A DNA stretch of 64,000 nucleotides from Globodera rostochiensis (lineage: Eukaryota; Nematoda; Chromadorea; Rhabditida; Heteroderidae): contig JAEVLN010000003.1 in assembly GCA_018350325.1 (NCBI GenBank), forward strand, positions 1,535,214-1,599,213, read 5' to 3'. Position numbers and translations under genes: made by a program. The stretch's first letter is position 1; the number at the start of each line of letters is the position of its first letter. Below the pieces are notes generated by a model. That model was not told the origin of the DNA. It saw only the letters and a list, made by a program, of their open reading frames with translations, and did not search any database. Of the stretch, positions 1 to 11,410 are shown piece after piece.

Positions 1-165
1 CCATGCCCATTCGACCCCCCCCCTCCCATGCCCATTCGACCCCCCCCCCCTCCCATGCCCATTCGACCCCCTCCCCCCCCCCCCCTCCCATGCCCATTCG
101 ACCCCCCCCTCCCATGCCCATTCGACTCCCCCCCCCCCCCCTCCCATGCCCATTCGACCCCCCCC
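1..165. repeat. C-rich minisatellite at window edge
   Basis: About six imperfect copies of a 20-30 bp unit whose core is CCCATGCCCATTCGA, separated by runs of 7-14 C. It opens a short Pro-rich reading frame, which I treat as an artefact of the repeat. The array may continue to the left of the window. The complementary G runs could form quadruplexes. Confidence 0.85.
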
Positions 166-3100
166 AAAGGAAAACTTTTTTCAGTTTTCCGAAGCTAATG
201 TTTCCATTCCAAAAAATTCAAATCTCTTAATAAAAACAGAAAATTTTAAAATTTCGGCGCCGCCGAGTCCCCCTCCTCCTCTAAAAAGAATTTAGAAAAA
301 ATTTTGCTTAGAAAAATGCCAACAAACGCTTAAAAAGTTACTTTTGTCACATAGTCGGCCTGTTGGAAGTGCGAGCAATTGGAATCGCCGTCATGGACGT
401 ACCCCCTCCCCCCCCCTTCTTCAAATTTATTCCGTCCGTCCGTTCGTCCAAACTTTTCTTCCAATGAAGAATGCCCCCTTCCTCTACCAAACCCCCAATC
501 CATCTTTGCCCCCTTCAAACCGCCCCGGAAATAGCTCAACCATTGGGGTGGGGGTGAGTCGGAAACCGACGAATGGAATGTCCTTTCCGTTTCCGCTTCA
601 CATTCCCCCCCTCCCTCATTTACCCTCTTCGCATTCATCCATTTTGGTTCTATTGTGAATGGTCCCCCTCCATTGATGGGGGAAGGATTGCGTAGAAAGT
701 GTCCCCCACCACCGGGCAAATGAAATGGAATGGGTGGAAATGATTAGCAGCAGAGATGCACCGGCGGGTTGACAAAAATGTCGTCGGGTACAGCGAAAAT
801 TTCTTATAGAGTTTCGTGTATCGGGTCGAAAAAAGAAGCGGCCTTTCGGCTCTCGTGTTTGGGATAATCCGCTGCGTCTGATCATCAGCAAGCAAAAGAC
901 CCGACCGGCCGCCGGTACATTAGGGCATTTACCGGAGTGCCTTTCGTGTTTTGCCCTTACAAATTAATGACATTGGCACAAACGAATGGCTCCCAAAAGT
1001 TTTTTCATACATTTAATGTTTTCTTTGGGTTACAATTACTCTCCTCTCGCATTATTTTTATTTATTTTTTCTAATAATATAACTGAAAACGGTGACTCGA
1101 TCAGCTCCGCCCAATTTATGTGTCCGTTCGTCCGTCCGTTCATTTGTTTTTCGCCACTCTTCGTTTGAATATGAATCTACGCCATAAAACGGGAATAGTT
1201 TGGGCATAAATCATCCCATCCCATCCCTCCCACTCCGACGGATATCAGCAGAGTTTGCCCGAGGCCATTGGGGGGGGGGGGATGTGCAGAATGCGGCGGC
1301 GATCGGTGGACGACGAGGCGAGGAGGAAGGAACCTTCACCCATTTTTGCGTGATGATTGAGAGGGGGAAGGAGGGGGGGGGGAGGGGATGAATGAACGTG
1401 ACACATGCATCATCATCATCATAACATTCCAACGATTCGTACACATCCGCTTTTTATGACCGTTCGTTGTTCTTGAAGATTTGCAAATTCTCCTCGGCGG
1501 AGGTTAGCAGTTTTTTTGTTGTTTTTTGTTGTCGGTACTTTCTTCCGCTTCCCCAATGCGTAAGAAAGAACAAAAGAAACAAACAATCATCGTTTGTTTG
1601 CCCTTTATTATTCGTTTCCTTTGCACATTCTCCAACTCCACGTCAATGGTCTAAAGGGTTGGCCCCGACCCCTCGGGGGCGGGAAAGTCGGGTTGGCCAT
1701 GTCGGGGATTGGGGAGGCCGGGGTTGGCCATGTCGGGGATTGGGGAGGCCGGGGCTGGCCATGTCGGGGATCGGGGAGGCCGGGGTTGGCCATGTCGGGG
1801 ATTGGGGAGGCCGGGGTTGGCCATGTCGGGGATTGGGGACCAACCCTCGTCTAAATGGTGGTGTGACAACCCTACAGCTTCATGGGATGAGAATGGAGCC
1901 GGAGCCGTTCCCGCGACTCGAAGTTATTGCACCGGCTGACACGTAAATTTCAGTTTGGAACTAAGTGTTATCAATTTTAATTCAAATCGCACGATCAAAC
2001 ATTGAAAATTTCGCGTTGAATTTGCATTTTCCGCTCGGAAAGAGTTTGATCAGCTGAGAGAATTCAACTCCAACTTTTCTCGCTTTATTCGGCTGCGGAA
2101 ACAATGAGGCATTTCCACCCCAAAACTTTGGAATAAAATTCTCTCAATGAAAGTTTGGGCTAATGCTCTATTAATTAGAGATTTCTCTTCTTTTTGAACA
2201 CTTTTTACTGATAATTAGCAAAAAGTGACGATGGGACAAAAAGCATCAGAAGGAAGGAAAAGCTGGAAATGAGAAATGATTGGCATTTTTTGGTGCCCCC
2301 CCCCTCCCCCCCCCCCCGTAATTTATTCATCCCTTTCACTTTCTCAGCAACAGCAGCAAACATCTCAAACATCTGCTGCTTTCCCCTGATACTTACGTCC
2401 GATCTCCGACCCTCCAAAAGGGATAATTTCTCTTAACGCGTCCGTTGCCGCCGTTTCTTCATTTCCCCCCCCCCCCCCCCCAACTCCGCAATTAATTTGT
2501 AATTTTGACACAATCTCCGCCCGCCCCATCGCCATTCTCTGCTTTTTTCCATTTCCATTCACTCCTTTCTATTTTCGTCAACCGTCATCATCAACCATTT
2601 TCAGGTTGGCCAATCCGAATCCATTCTCGCTCCCGGTTTCTTTTTTTTTCCCGTCCCTCTCGCAATGCCTCCCACCAAACCCATCCAATCCATCCATCTT
2701 CCACCCGATGACCGATCTTCATTCTCATCTGATCACGAGAGGGGTTGATCTGTCACAGTTGTTGTGTTGTGTCTATGAGGAAATGGGGCGGGGGGGGGCG
2801 GGGAGTGGACTTTGTCAGCCCCTAAACTTCCCTCCTCCTTCTCGAGTTTTAATTCCCGGTAAATGCGACAAAAATTGGCCTCAATTGATGCAACCGCTTT
2901 CCTTCACCTATTTGTATTGCCTCTGTTAATCCGCCATCAAATCACACTTTGCCCAATATTGTTGCCCCTCCCCCCGCCCATTACATTCATTCTTTCGCCA
3001 TTACTTCCACTCCTTGCCCACTTCCGCCCGTTTGTCCGTTTGTTCTGCCTCGCTCGCCCCCTCCCGCCCCTTCTTCTTACCAACCATTTTCGCGCATTCC

Positions 3101-4161
3101 ATTCCCCGTCATTTCCTATACCCGCAAAAAGGTCGTCCGTTTTTCGTCTTTTTACTTTTCACAACCAAAATCCGATTACTCTAATTTGTTCTCGGCAGTT
3201 TCAATAATTCCTCCCACTCAATTACATACATATGCAGGCTTCTTTTTTATCTTTTACCGACTTCCTCTCTTAGAAAACGCTGCAAAATCCGCAATATATT
3301 CTGCTTCCGTTCGTTAGCATCGGTAGAATACGTTATCCGATTATCCAGCTAATTTGTAAGCGTCCTCATTCTTTCGGTCACCCCCCCCCCCCCTCCCATT
3401 ACCTAAATGTTTGTTCACCTCCCATCGCCTCGTATTTGTGGGGCCGAGTGTTAAATAAAGGAACGGATGATAGGGACAGCAATTGGTGCGACTATCGCAT
3501 TGCAGCAGAGCAAAGCAAAGAAAGCCAAGCCATTTAGTCCAAAAGGGATCGGCGGATCAGCAGAGTAAAGGGTCGATTATCCAGTAGCAGTAGAAGAGAC
3601 GGCGGGCGGCCGACCGACCGGAAGTGTTTATTCCGCGGCACGTGATGACGGGATAGGACTTTGCTTTCGGCTGATTTTGAATTCATACGATAACAAAATG
3701 AAAAATAAATTATTTTGGGTCAGGGCTTTCGAATTCTTCTGCAGCAGGTCCCATTGAGTGAAAAAAAGTTTAAACGTTGAGTCCATGTTGTCTTTTATTT
3801 AAGCGCAAATTTCGTCCCCTAGGCGGAAATAATCCCGAAAGTTCTGAACTCGGAATTATGGGGCTTAAAAATGTCTGAAGTCGAGACATCAGAATTTCGA
3901 ACATCCCTGGTAAGCCCTTGGCGATGATGCTTTAAACTTGCAAATATTTAAATCTGGATCTTCACTCGGGTCAAGTAAGACGCACCAAATGTTGATTGGT
4001 GCCGCCATGTTTTGGGGTGTATTTTTAACCCGGAAAACCCAGGTCTAATGACCCAGGGCCGGGTATCCGGGTTTTTCAAGCTCCGGTCTTTACTTATAAT
4101 TTACAATGTTGTTTGGTTTTATCCATTGCACCTGGCTGTAGTTTTTTTTGAATGTATGTAG
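166..4161. other. Region with no supportable gene
   Basis: Nothing here reads as a conserved protein in any frame. The open frames are short, overlap on both strands and are driven by C-rich, CT-rich or poly-T sequence. Contents I can see are long C runs (about 2,297-2,317, 2,465-2,481 and 3,380-3,394), CCGTCCGT-type simple sequence, and a 30-bp minisatellite at 1,686-1,845. It could be the 5' flank of a gene whose exons are too short for me to see. Confidence 0.5.
1686..1845. repeat. 30-bp GC-rich tandem repeat
   Basis: Five consecutive near-perfect copies of a 30-bp unit containing GTTGGCCATGTCGGGGATTG. Because 30 is a multiple of three, all three frames stay open on both strands, which explains several overlapping short ORFs here. 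I see no protein-like signal beyond that. Confidence 0.9.
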
Positions 4162-5006
4162 CAGGGATGTGCTCTGGTCGCCTTTTTAAAAACCAGAAAC
4201 CAGAAATCAGAATTCTGGTTGCATAAATAAAAATCAGAAACCAGAAATCAGAATTCTGGTGCCCCTTTTAAAAATCAGAAATCAGAAAACAGAATTCTGG
4301 TGCCCAAAACGACCAGAAATTCTGGTAAATCAGAAAACCAGAACAGAAATTTTTTAATCATTCCCGCATTTTTCTTAAGCAATTTTTCCTCCAAAAATTT
4401 CGATTTTAGGGGTGTTTTTTGGGTTTTTTATTGCATTTTTCTTATCAAATTTTCCAAAAAAGTTCAATTTCTAGCAAATTTTTTAGAATTTTTAACATTT
4501 TGGTAGAAAAATTTCGAAAATTTTGTCGATTTTTACAAAAATGCAAATTTTTTGCGAATTCTGCTTCTTTTGGGGGCGCGGGGGGTCGGCGGTGCCGATA
4601 GGCGCCGCCGAGAAAATTTTGACTTGATTTGTTAACAGATTTTCAACCAAAACTTAAAAAAATCGGCACGTTTTTTAATGCTTTTTAGAAATAGGAGGGG
4701 GTCGGCGGTGCCGATAGGCGCCGCCGGAAAATTTTTTTTTATTTTTAATGACAATTTGTTAAGAAAATTGGCCCAAGAATGAATAATTTTGCAAAAATGG
4801 CTATTTGTAAATGGTGTTGTAAATAAAAATTTTAACTTAGAATTTCTGGTTTTTTTCTGGTTTTTTCTCTAAAAAACCAGAAACCAGAAATCAGAATTCT
4901 GGTTGCAAAAAAAAAAACCAGAAACCAGAAATCAGAATTCTGGTGCCCAAAATCACCAGAAATTCTGGTAAATCAGAAAATCAGAACAGAACAGAGCACA
5001 TCCCTG
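4162..5006. mobile_element. hAT-type non-autonomous DNA transposon (MITE)
   Basis: The 845-bp element starts with CAGGGATGTGCTCTG (4,162-4,176) and ends with its exact reverse complement (4,992-5,006). It is flanked by a perfect 8-bp direct repeat, GTATGTAG, at 4,154-4,161 and 5,007-5,014. An 8-bp target duplication and termini starting CAGGG fit the hAT superfamily (established knowledge). The interior has no transposase. It holds several palindromic clusters around ACCAGAAATCAGAATTCTGG and two copies of a GC-rich motif, TCGGCGGTGCCGATAGGCGC (about 4,580-4,620 and 4,695-4,735), that recurs elsewhere in the window. It lies about 100 bp upstream of the first supportable exon of the phosphatase gene. 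Confidence 0.9.
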
Positions 5007-5121
5007 GTATGTAGTACATAATTTGTAATATACAAATTGGATCATAATTTTAGCTGCTTTGGACTTACAATTAGAGAATACTTTTTATTCTCTCGTCTGT
5101 TTGACTTAAACGATTGTGCAA

Positions 5122-6834
5122 ATGCGTCAAGCAAAGCATTCTGTCCACCTCCAAACTCATCACCATCACCTTACTCCGACTTCCATGGAAGATGACCGAC
5201 GACTGGAGCACATGCAAGAGTTGGAGTTGACAATGCAATCTTTGATTGTCACAACGAACGATGCAACGTACGGCCATCAGCACGACAACGAAAGACCGTC
5301 GCCTTCCTACGAAAGGACGGCGAAAGAGACAAAATGCGTTGGTGCCGTCAAAACGGCATCGGAGGCGAATGTTCAAACGCGCGAAAAGGGCAGGCAAAAT
5401 AAGTCGAAAAAGGTCGGTAAGGCCATAATTTGTTTGATGGGATGGGATTTTTATGCTCTCCGGAGCCCCGGTGGTGCCGATAGGCACCGCAGATTGAATG
5501 TTGTTTTTAAAGTAGGAAACCGAGGCCAATCCTTCAAAAGTTTTCCGATTCGTCTATGGCTTCAAAAAATAGCTCCACAAAGTTATAGAAGACCTCGTCC
5601 CAATCCCCAAAATGTTTACGCCTCATATTGACATAAAAGTAAATTTTGAAAAAAAAATTGTTTTTTTTTGGAAAAATTGCTTGAATTCGGGTTCGAAGTA
5701 GGTCAAAATGGAGATCAGATTCGTGCTCTACGCCCCCGAATACCCCTAATTAACTTTTTTTTCAAGAATGGGGGCCCAGCCCACAAACTTAACTATTACT
5801 TTTTTTTTGTTTTTTGTGAAGTTTTTTAGTCTAAACTCTATAAAAGCTTTCAATATTCAGCGCCTTCATCTCGATCTCAACAAAATCACAAATTGCCACG
5901 ACGACTTTCTTCCCGAACGGATTCCCTCTAACGGCGGAGTCTTTTCGCCATGGCAGCATTTTTCTCAACCGTTGCGAGTTCCGCGCCCTTTAAAACTTTT
6001 TCCCGTGCATATTTTGCCGTTCCTTTTCTTGGGAAACGACGAAATGGCAAAGAACCGGGAAATGATTGAGAAGTGAGTAGTGACTTGGCCTTTCTTTTTG
6101 ATCCTCAATTACTTTAGAAATGGCATTCATTACGTCGTAAATGTTACTTCGAACCTTCCTAACTATTTTGAGGACGACGACCAATTGACGTACATGCGAA
6201 TCCCCGTGGACGACAATTGTTCTCACAACTTAGCCCATTTTTTCTCGGGTATATTTTTGTGTGTTCGCAATTTAACTCCATTTAATTTCATTGTTTAGAG
6301 GCCATTTCATTCATCGAAAAGGCCCGATCTGAGCGTGCCGCCGTCCTCGTGCATTGTTGGGCTGGCATAAGGTGGAAGGCCTTTCTTTCAACGAAATTTT
6401 GTTTATTTATTCTTGTCTTTAAGTCGTTCTGTAACGGTTTGCCTTGCCTATCTGATGTTCGTCCTCCGGTGCACTCTCGAAGAGGCGTTTGACCGTTTGC
6501 TGAAGCAAAACGGAACAATTGCGCCCAACTTTCACTTCATGGAGGTGTGGTGACCCACCCGACTTCTTCCAATTCCGGCACGGCACAGACAATCGCCCCT
6601 TTTCAGGCATTGACATGCTGGGAACGAAAGTTGTTCTCCTGCGGCTTCTCCCATTCGGCGTTGGGCATCGCATTGCCACCCGAATTGTCCAAGGTCGGCA
6701 GCGGTGCCTTCTCCCACGGCCACCTCAACAGCGGCAGCGGCGGCGGCGGAGTTATGTCGAACAAATCAACCCTTTCTCCTCCAGCAGCTTTCAACGCTTC
6801 CCTTGTGCACCCGACAACGGCAATACCTTTTTGA
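5122..6834 (+). CDS. Dual-specificity MAP kinase phosphatase (DUSP/MKP family)
   Basis: Predicted cytoplasmic or nuclear enzyme that removes phosphate from Thr and Tyr of MAP kinases. Inferred exons are 5,122-5,412, 5,861-6,072, 6,118-6,248, 6,299-6,371, 6,424-6,544 and 6,607-6,834, all in phase. The catalytic domain runs from [14 protein letters not shown] (about 5,998) through IPVDDN, which carries the likely general-acid Asp, to the P-loop HCWAGISR. The P-loop matches HCxxGxxR and is split by an intron between I and S (AG at 6,370-6,371, T at 6,424). It ends with the typical [10 protein letters not shown] helix. The last exon is Ser/Gly-rich. The first exon is His- and charge-rich and is joined only because the phase-0 splice works. 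The rhodanese-like MAPK-binding domain usual in MKPs is not visible. A hAT element just upstream could have displaced a 5' exon. Family is clear; the start is uncertain. Confidence 0.85.
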
Positions 6835-7010
6835 TGCGTCCTTTCAATGAAAAGCATTGGAAACTGATCACTTTTTAAAGCATCCTTCCCCCTCCCCAAT
6901 TTGATCCGTCCACGCCAATTAATACAAATGATTGTCAAACGTTTCCTATTTTCTTCTCTTTTTTCATCATCTTTTTTTATCTTTTTATTGCATTTCACAA
7001 ATGTTTTTAT

Positions 7011-7191
7011 TAGAGATCGGCCAGAAGGTTCGGCCGGTACTATTCGGTAAAGTACCGAAAAAATACCGTTACAAAAAAGTTTCGGTACTTTTCGAAAAGG
7101 TTCGGTCGGGATTTTTCGGTAAAGTACTGATGCCTGAGTACCGAAAAGTACCGAAAAAGCGTCGGTACTTTCCCGTACCGTCCGATCTCTA
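7011..7191. mobile_element. Short hAT-like MITE, 181 bp
   Basis: The termini TAGAGATCGG (7,011-7,020) and CCGATCTCTA (7,182-7,191) are perfect inverted repeats. They are flanked by an exact 8-bp duplication, GTTTTTAT, at 7,003-7,010 and 7,192-7,199. The interior is made of direct and inverted copies of TCGGTACTTT and its complement. There is no coding capacity. TIR and interior differ from the element at 4,162, so this is a separate family. It sits about 180 bp downstream of the phosphatase stop codon. Confidence 0.88.
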
Positions 7192-7199
7192 GTTTTTAT

Positions 7200-8521
7200 A
7201 TTATTTATGTTTGACACTAACCCTCTTCTTACCGTCTATTTTATGCTCGGCCTTTTCTTATTTCACTCCATACTTCATAAAAGTCGATTTTCGTGTGAAG
7301 TCGGTGAATTAATTGCTAGGTCTTGTTCAGTTTCCGAAATTTTCTTAAAAAGCGTTATCTTACAAACAATTTTTTGCTTTCAAAAGAGGCAAAATACTGG
7401 AAACAAATTAAAAAAATTGCAAATAGTGTGATCAAAATAAAAAGTCAATGATCACAAAAAGCCTAAAGATAAAATCAAGAAGTGATCAGAAGTTATCAAG
7501 CTATTAAAGTATTGCGTTTGTTGTGGTCCAACTGACCGGCACGACTTGTTAGCATTGCTTTTCCTTCCATTTTTAAGTCGCTCTTTTCATTTTCCCATTC
7601 TCTCCCTTTTTCTCTTCCGCTTCCCCCCCTCTCCCCTTTATTCGTTTGCCATTTCCAGCCGGCGGCCTCCTTTCACCGCTGCGTTACCAAATTATGCGCC
7701 CCGGGGTGTTTCTCCGTTTTCTGTATGCCCACTCTGATTCTATTGGGTTGAGAACGATTTATGTCTTCTGTCTTCTCCAAGCTGTTCTGCCATCCCTTCG
7801 AGGGATATTCTGTTGTTTTCCGTTCTCTTTCTCTCTTTTCTTTACCTTTCACTCTCCTCTCGGCCTTTTTGTCTCTTCTCCCGTTGCACTTGCTTGGTTC
7901 ATCCCTTGCGACTTTAGTGCAATAAGTAAGCCGCCCCGCCCCGTCTCCAACCCGTCCACCATTGTCCCAGGAGAAAAAGCCTCCAGCAGAATGCCCTAAA
8001 GGGCACACAAATATGGCGTGGGGCAGGGCAAAGGGACGAATGTGTGAGGAGACTAGGGGAGGGGAGGGGGAGGGGGGGGGGGAGGGAATGATGAATGCCG
8101 TCAGAGACGGCACCCCCCTCCCCCACTTCCTTTCTTCCACCCACCACACCTCCGTCATCTTCACCAACCAGTCCTTCCCCTCATCCTCATTCATGCCTTC
8201 CAACCCCCAACATTCTCTTCCCGGAAGCCAGATAAGGCCGTCCCATCTTCACCTTTCACTAACGAGCTTACATTGACCCCCCCCCCCCCCCCCCCCCTCT
8301 GTTTTTCTTTTGACGAGCAAAAAGGAAAGGGGCCAAACCATGGAAATTATTCTCAATTTCTTTCCCTGTTTATCCGATCGTCAATACTTATCCGATTCTC
8401 TTTCCAGCCTTCTTTCCTTCGTCCCACCAGTGCCATTTGCCAATTTCTGCAGATAGTCAAATGCCATTGTTGGGCTCATCATTTTGTCGATTTTAATCGC
8501 ATTTTGCTACGAATACGGCGA
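7200..8521. other. Intergenic, CT-rich; no gene seen
   Basis: Pyrimidine-rich sequence with a G-rich stretch at 8,055-8,090 and a run of about 20 C at 8,277-8,297. The open frames overlap on both strands and look like low-complexity artefacts. Presumably it includes the promoter and 5' UTR of the ONECUT gene that follows. Confidence 0.5.
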
Positions 8522-11079
8522 ATGGAGGTCGCTGATGACAGCCGAAGGAGGAACAGAAGAAGCGGCGAAGAAGTTGTTGTGCTTTGGCATCGAAACGGAG
8601 AGGGGCAGGGGGAGGGGGAAGCGAAGGGGGAGCAGAAGCGGCGGGATGAAGCCGCCGAGGACGGGGCAGCGGAGGGCGAGAGGGCCCCGCTGCCCTCCTC
8701 CCCGCATTCCCAACGACCTCACAAAATTCCAACAACGCACAGTCAGACGAGCAGAAGCCAAAGTGAATGCCAGGATTATGTGCTTTAAGTTTTTCGAAGT
8801 TGAGGTCCGTCTCGAGAAGGGACGGGGGACCGCGGGCGGAGTGAGGACCTGTCCCTGAACGGCTTTCTCCAGTCTGATCAGCCTTCCATCTCTTCGTCCG
8901 TGTCGCCCGACTCGTCGCCCGATTTCACTGAAATGCTCAGTAGGCACTCCTCTAACGACGGCACCGTCTTCAGTCAGTGCCCCCGGACCAACAACGGAGT
9001 GGCGCTGACCCATTTCCAGTCGCAACAGCACAAAGAACGGCGGGAAGTCTCCTCCGTCTCGTCGGTCATTCTTCCGCAGAGTCCCCCCACCTCCGCTTCT
9101 GTTCCGTCCCCGAAAGACTTTGTTCAGCGAGGTTGTTGTTCTACCGACGCGCGTTGTTCCTCAAACGTCCGTTTCCCCTCCCTTTAGCTGTTCAATACTT
9201 CCCCCACCGGCTTGCCTTCCCAATAAGGCACGATGTTCACAATCAGCCACAGCCACACATCCAATCTTCTCGGCATCCGTCAGCCGCCGCCCTCCAATTG
9301 CCGTTGCAGCAGAATTGTTCCTCCCTCTTCTCCTCCTCCTCCCCCTCCTCCTCCTCCTCTGACATTCACGTCACTTCCGACCATTTTTACTCTTCACATA
9401 CACCCAATTTGCTGTTCGACCCAACAGCAGATCGGCAACAACAACAAGCAGTATTTATGGGAGGGTTGACTACTTCCGCCGATTTTCTGTTTGGATTTTA
9501 TCCGAATGACCTTTTGATGAACGATGTGCCAACAACGCCCATCGACGGGGAATTCCCAGTCAGCAGCATAAAGTGGGTGAACAAATGAATGAGTGACAAA
9601 AGGTCAAAATTCAAATTCAATTCAAATTCAGATACGAATTTGACACCAACTCGGTCGGAACTCTGATTGGATCGGTGCACAATAATAAACTGCCATTCTT
9701 GCCGACCACCAACACTTTTTCTACCGATCAAAATTTCCACAAAAAGTTGTGCCAGCCTTACCAGACTGACATTGGCACGGTCAAGGGGGAAGTGGAGGAC
9801 TGGACGGAGTCTTTGCAGCAGTCGAATTCCAATGGGACAGTAGCAGCGGCGATGTTGTCTGATTCTGCCGTTGATGAGGAACTTGAACGGCAGATATTTG
9901 CCAGCAGCAGTGCCGGGCAATGTCCTGCAGCGGAGTGCCAACATCAACTCGAGGAAGCGGAAGAGCTGGACACCTTGCGGTTGGCACAGCACATCAGTCA
10001 GGAGCTGAAGCGCTACTCCATCCCTCAGGCAATCTTCGCGCAGCGCGTTCTCTGCCGGTGCTTGTCAGACTTCCAAATATTTTCATTTTTATGCCATTAA
10101 GGTCTCAGGGGACTCTGTCCGATTTGTTGCGAAACCCGAAGCCGTGGTCAAAGCTTAAGAGCGGCCGCGAGACGTTCCGGAGGATGGCCAAATGGCTGGA
10201 GGAGCCGGAGGGGCAACGAATGTCCACCCTAAGATTGGCGGGTCGAATTTAATTTGGCCGACGGGGACGGACGGCCCTTTCTAATTGACATAATGTTCAG
10301 CGTGTAAACGCAAAGAGGAACAGACGGCGAAAGAGCCTTTGGGGAACATTTTGAAGGGAACGTCCGGCGGAGTGCCGGCGGTGAGAAGAACGGCACAAAA
10401 GAAGCCCCGGTTGGTCTTCACGGACATCCAACGGCGGACTTTACAGGTCATTTCCAATTGTAAATTCATTTAGGAAATTAATTTCACGGACAGGCGATCT
10501 TCAAAGAAACGAAACGGCCATCGCGCGAATTGCAAATTCAAATTTCCCAGCAGCTGAATCTCGACCCGACCACGGTGGCCAATTACTTTATGAATGCTCG
10601 CAGGTAACTCATCCAAAGTGTTTGATGGTCGGAACCTTTCGATTGTTTCACAGAAGGGGTCACAATGAGCCGAACTCGGTGCTGTCGATGACGACTCCGA
10701 GCAGTTCGGGGTCGGGGGGAAGTACGCCGTTGATGGGCCTTGGTGAGGATGTGATGGCGATGATCGGAAGAGAATGTGAAGAAGAGGAGGGGGAAACGAG
10801 GATCAGCAGAATGGAAGGCCGGGGATCCGAGGTATTAGAGCGATGGCGGGGGGGGGGGGCCGGTGGGGCCACAACCAATTCGGAGGGAGGGAATGGTCGC
10901 AATTTCAGTGCCTCTCAGCGGACGACGATCAGTGCTTTCGGAACAATCAGCAGGAGTTGACGATTCCGTTGTGTTTGGACGAAATTGATCTTGATGAAGT
11001 GATCGGGATCGGTGGAGGAAGAGATGAAGCATTAGCTTCGGATCGGCTGCATGCCATCGTCGGCATTGGTGATTCATAG
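8522..11079 (+). CDS. ONECUT-class CUT-homeobox transcription factor
   Basis: Predicted nuclear DNA-binding regulator of the HNF6/ONECUT family (CEH-38/CEH-48-like in C. elegans). Inferred exons are 8,522-8,762, 8,805-9,131, 9,188-9,572, 9,632-10,057, 10,102-10,241, 10,301-10,446, 10,494-10,603, 10,654-10,831 and 10,909-11,079. The N-terminal half is Ser/Pro/Gln-rich. The single CUT domain (about 9,955-10,240) reads from DTLRLAQHISQELKRYSIPQ through LSDLLRNPKPWSKLKSGRET. The homeodomain (about 10,402-10,603 plus the next codons) contains RLVFTDIQRRTL, AIFKETKRPSRELQ and VANYFMNARR. Phe then Met after the Tyr of helix 3 is the ONECUT signature, where most homeodomains have WFQN. The start is favoured because a 42-bp intron at 8,763-8,804 joins MEVADDSRRR in frame. 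If the last intron (10,832-10,908) is retained, the frame ends at 10,960 instead. A polyadenylation signal lies at 11,195-11,200. Confidence 0.92.
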
Positions 11080-11194
11080 CACGACTGCCTGATCAGTCAG
11101 CTAACCGCCCGGTTGATGCTCTTATCGCGCACCCATTTTTATTTTTTTCGAATTTTATCATACGACGATCATTTTCATTCACTTCTCAAAAAGC

Positions 11195-11200
11195 AATAAA
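11195..11200 (+). terminator. Polyadenylation signal AATAAA (ONECUT gene)
   Basis: Canonical AATAAA 116 bp after the ONECUT stop codon, in the short convergent interval before the desaturase stop at 11,411. Confidence 0.6.
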
Positions 11201-11410
11201 CAATTTGAAGATTAGCGGTCATTGCACTTTCTTTCCCTCTGCGTTCTCTCATTCCGCCTTTTCTCTCCTCTCTTCCCTCCGTACTGTCGAACGATATTTC
11301 AGCAATCCGCTGCCCCTCCCGACAAGACAGTCCAACATAATATTCATTCTAAAAAATGATTTTGATCAGAGAATTACGAAGACTAATCACAGATCAATCA
11401 ATGCTAGCAA

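Noticed and set aside
330..719. 129-codon minus-strand frame, overlapping a 104-codon plus-strand frame
   Set aside because: Both frames are driven by G/C runs and simple sequence, have no domain or signal, and shadow one another.
3800..3910. Possible extra hAT end (ACATCCCTG near 3,902)
   Set aside because: Only about 9 bp match the TIR end; no partner terminus or target duplication found.
5990..6226. Minus-strand frames over the phosphatase
   Set aside because: They are shadows; the plus strand carries the conserved phosphatase motifs.
7673..8203. 176-codon minus-strand frame
   Set aside because: Low-complexity CT/GA-rich sequence with no recognisable domain and no fitting splice sites.
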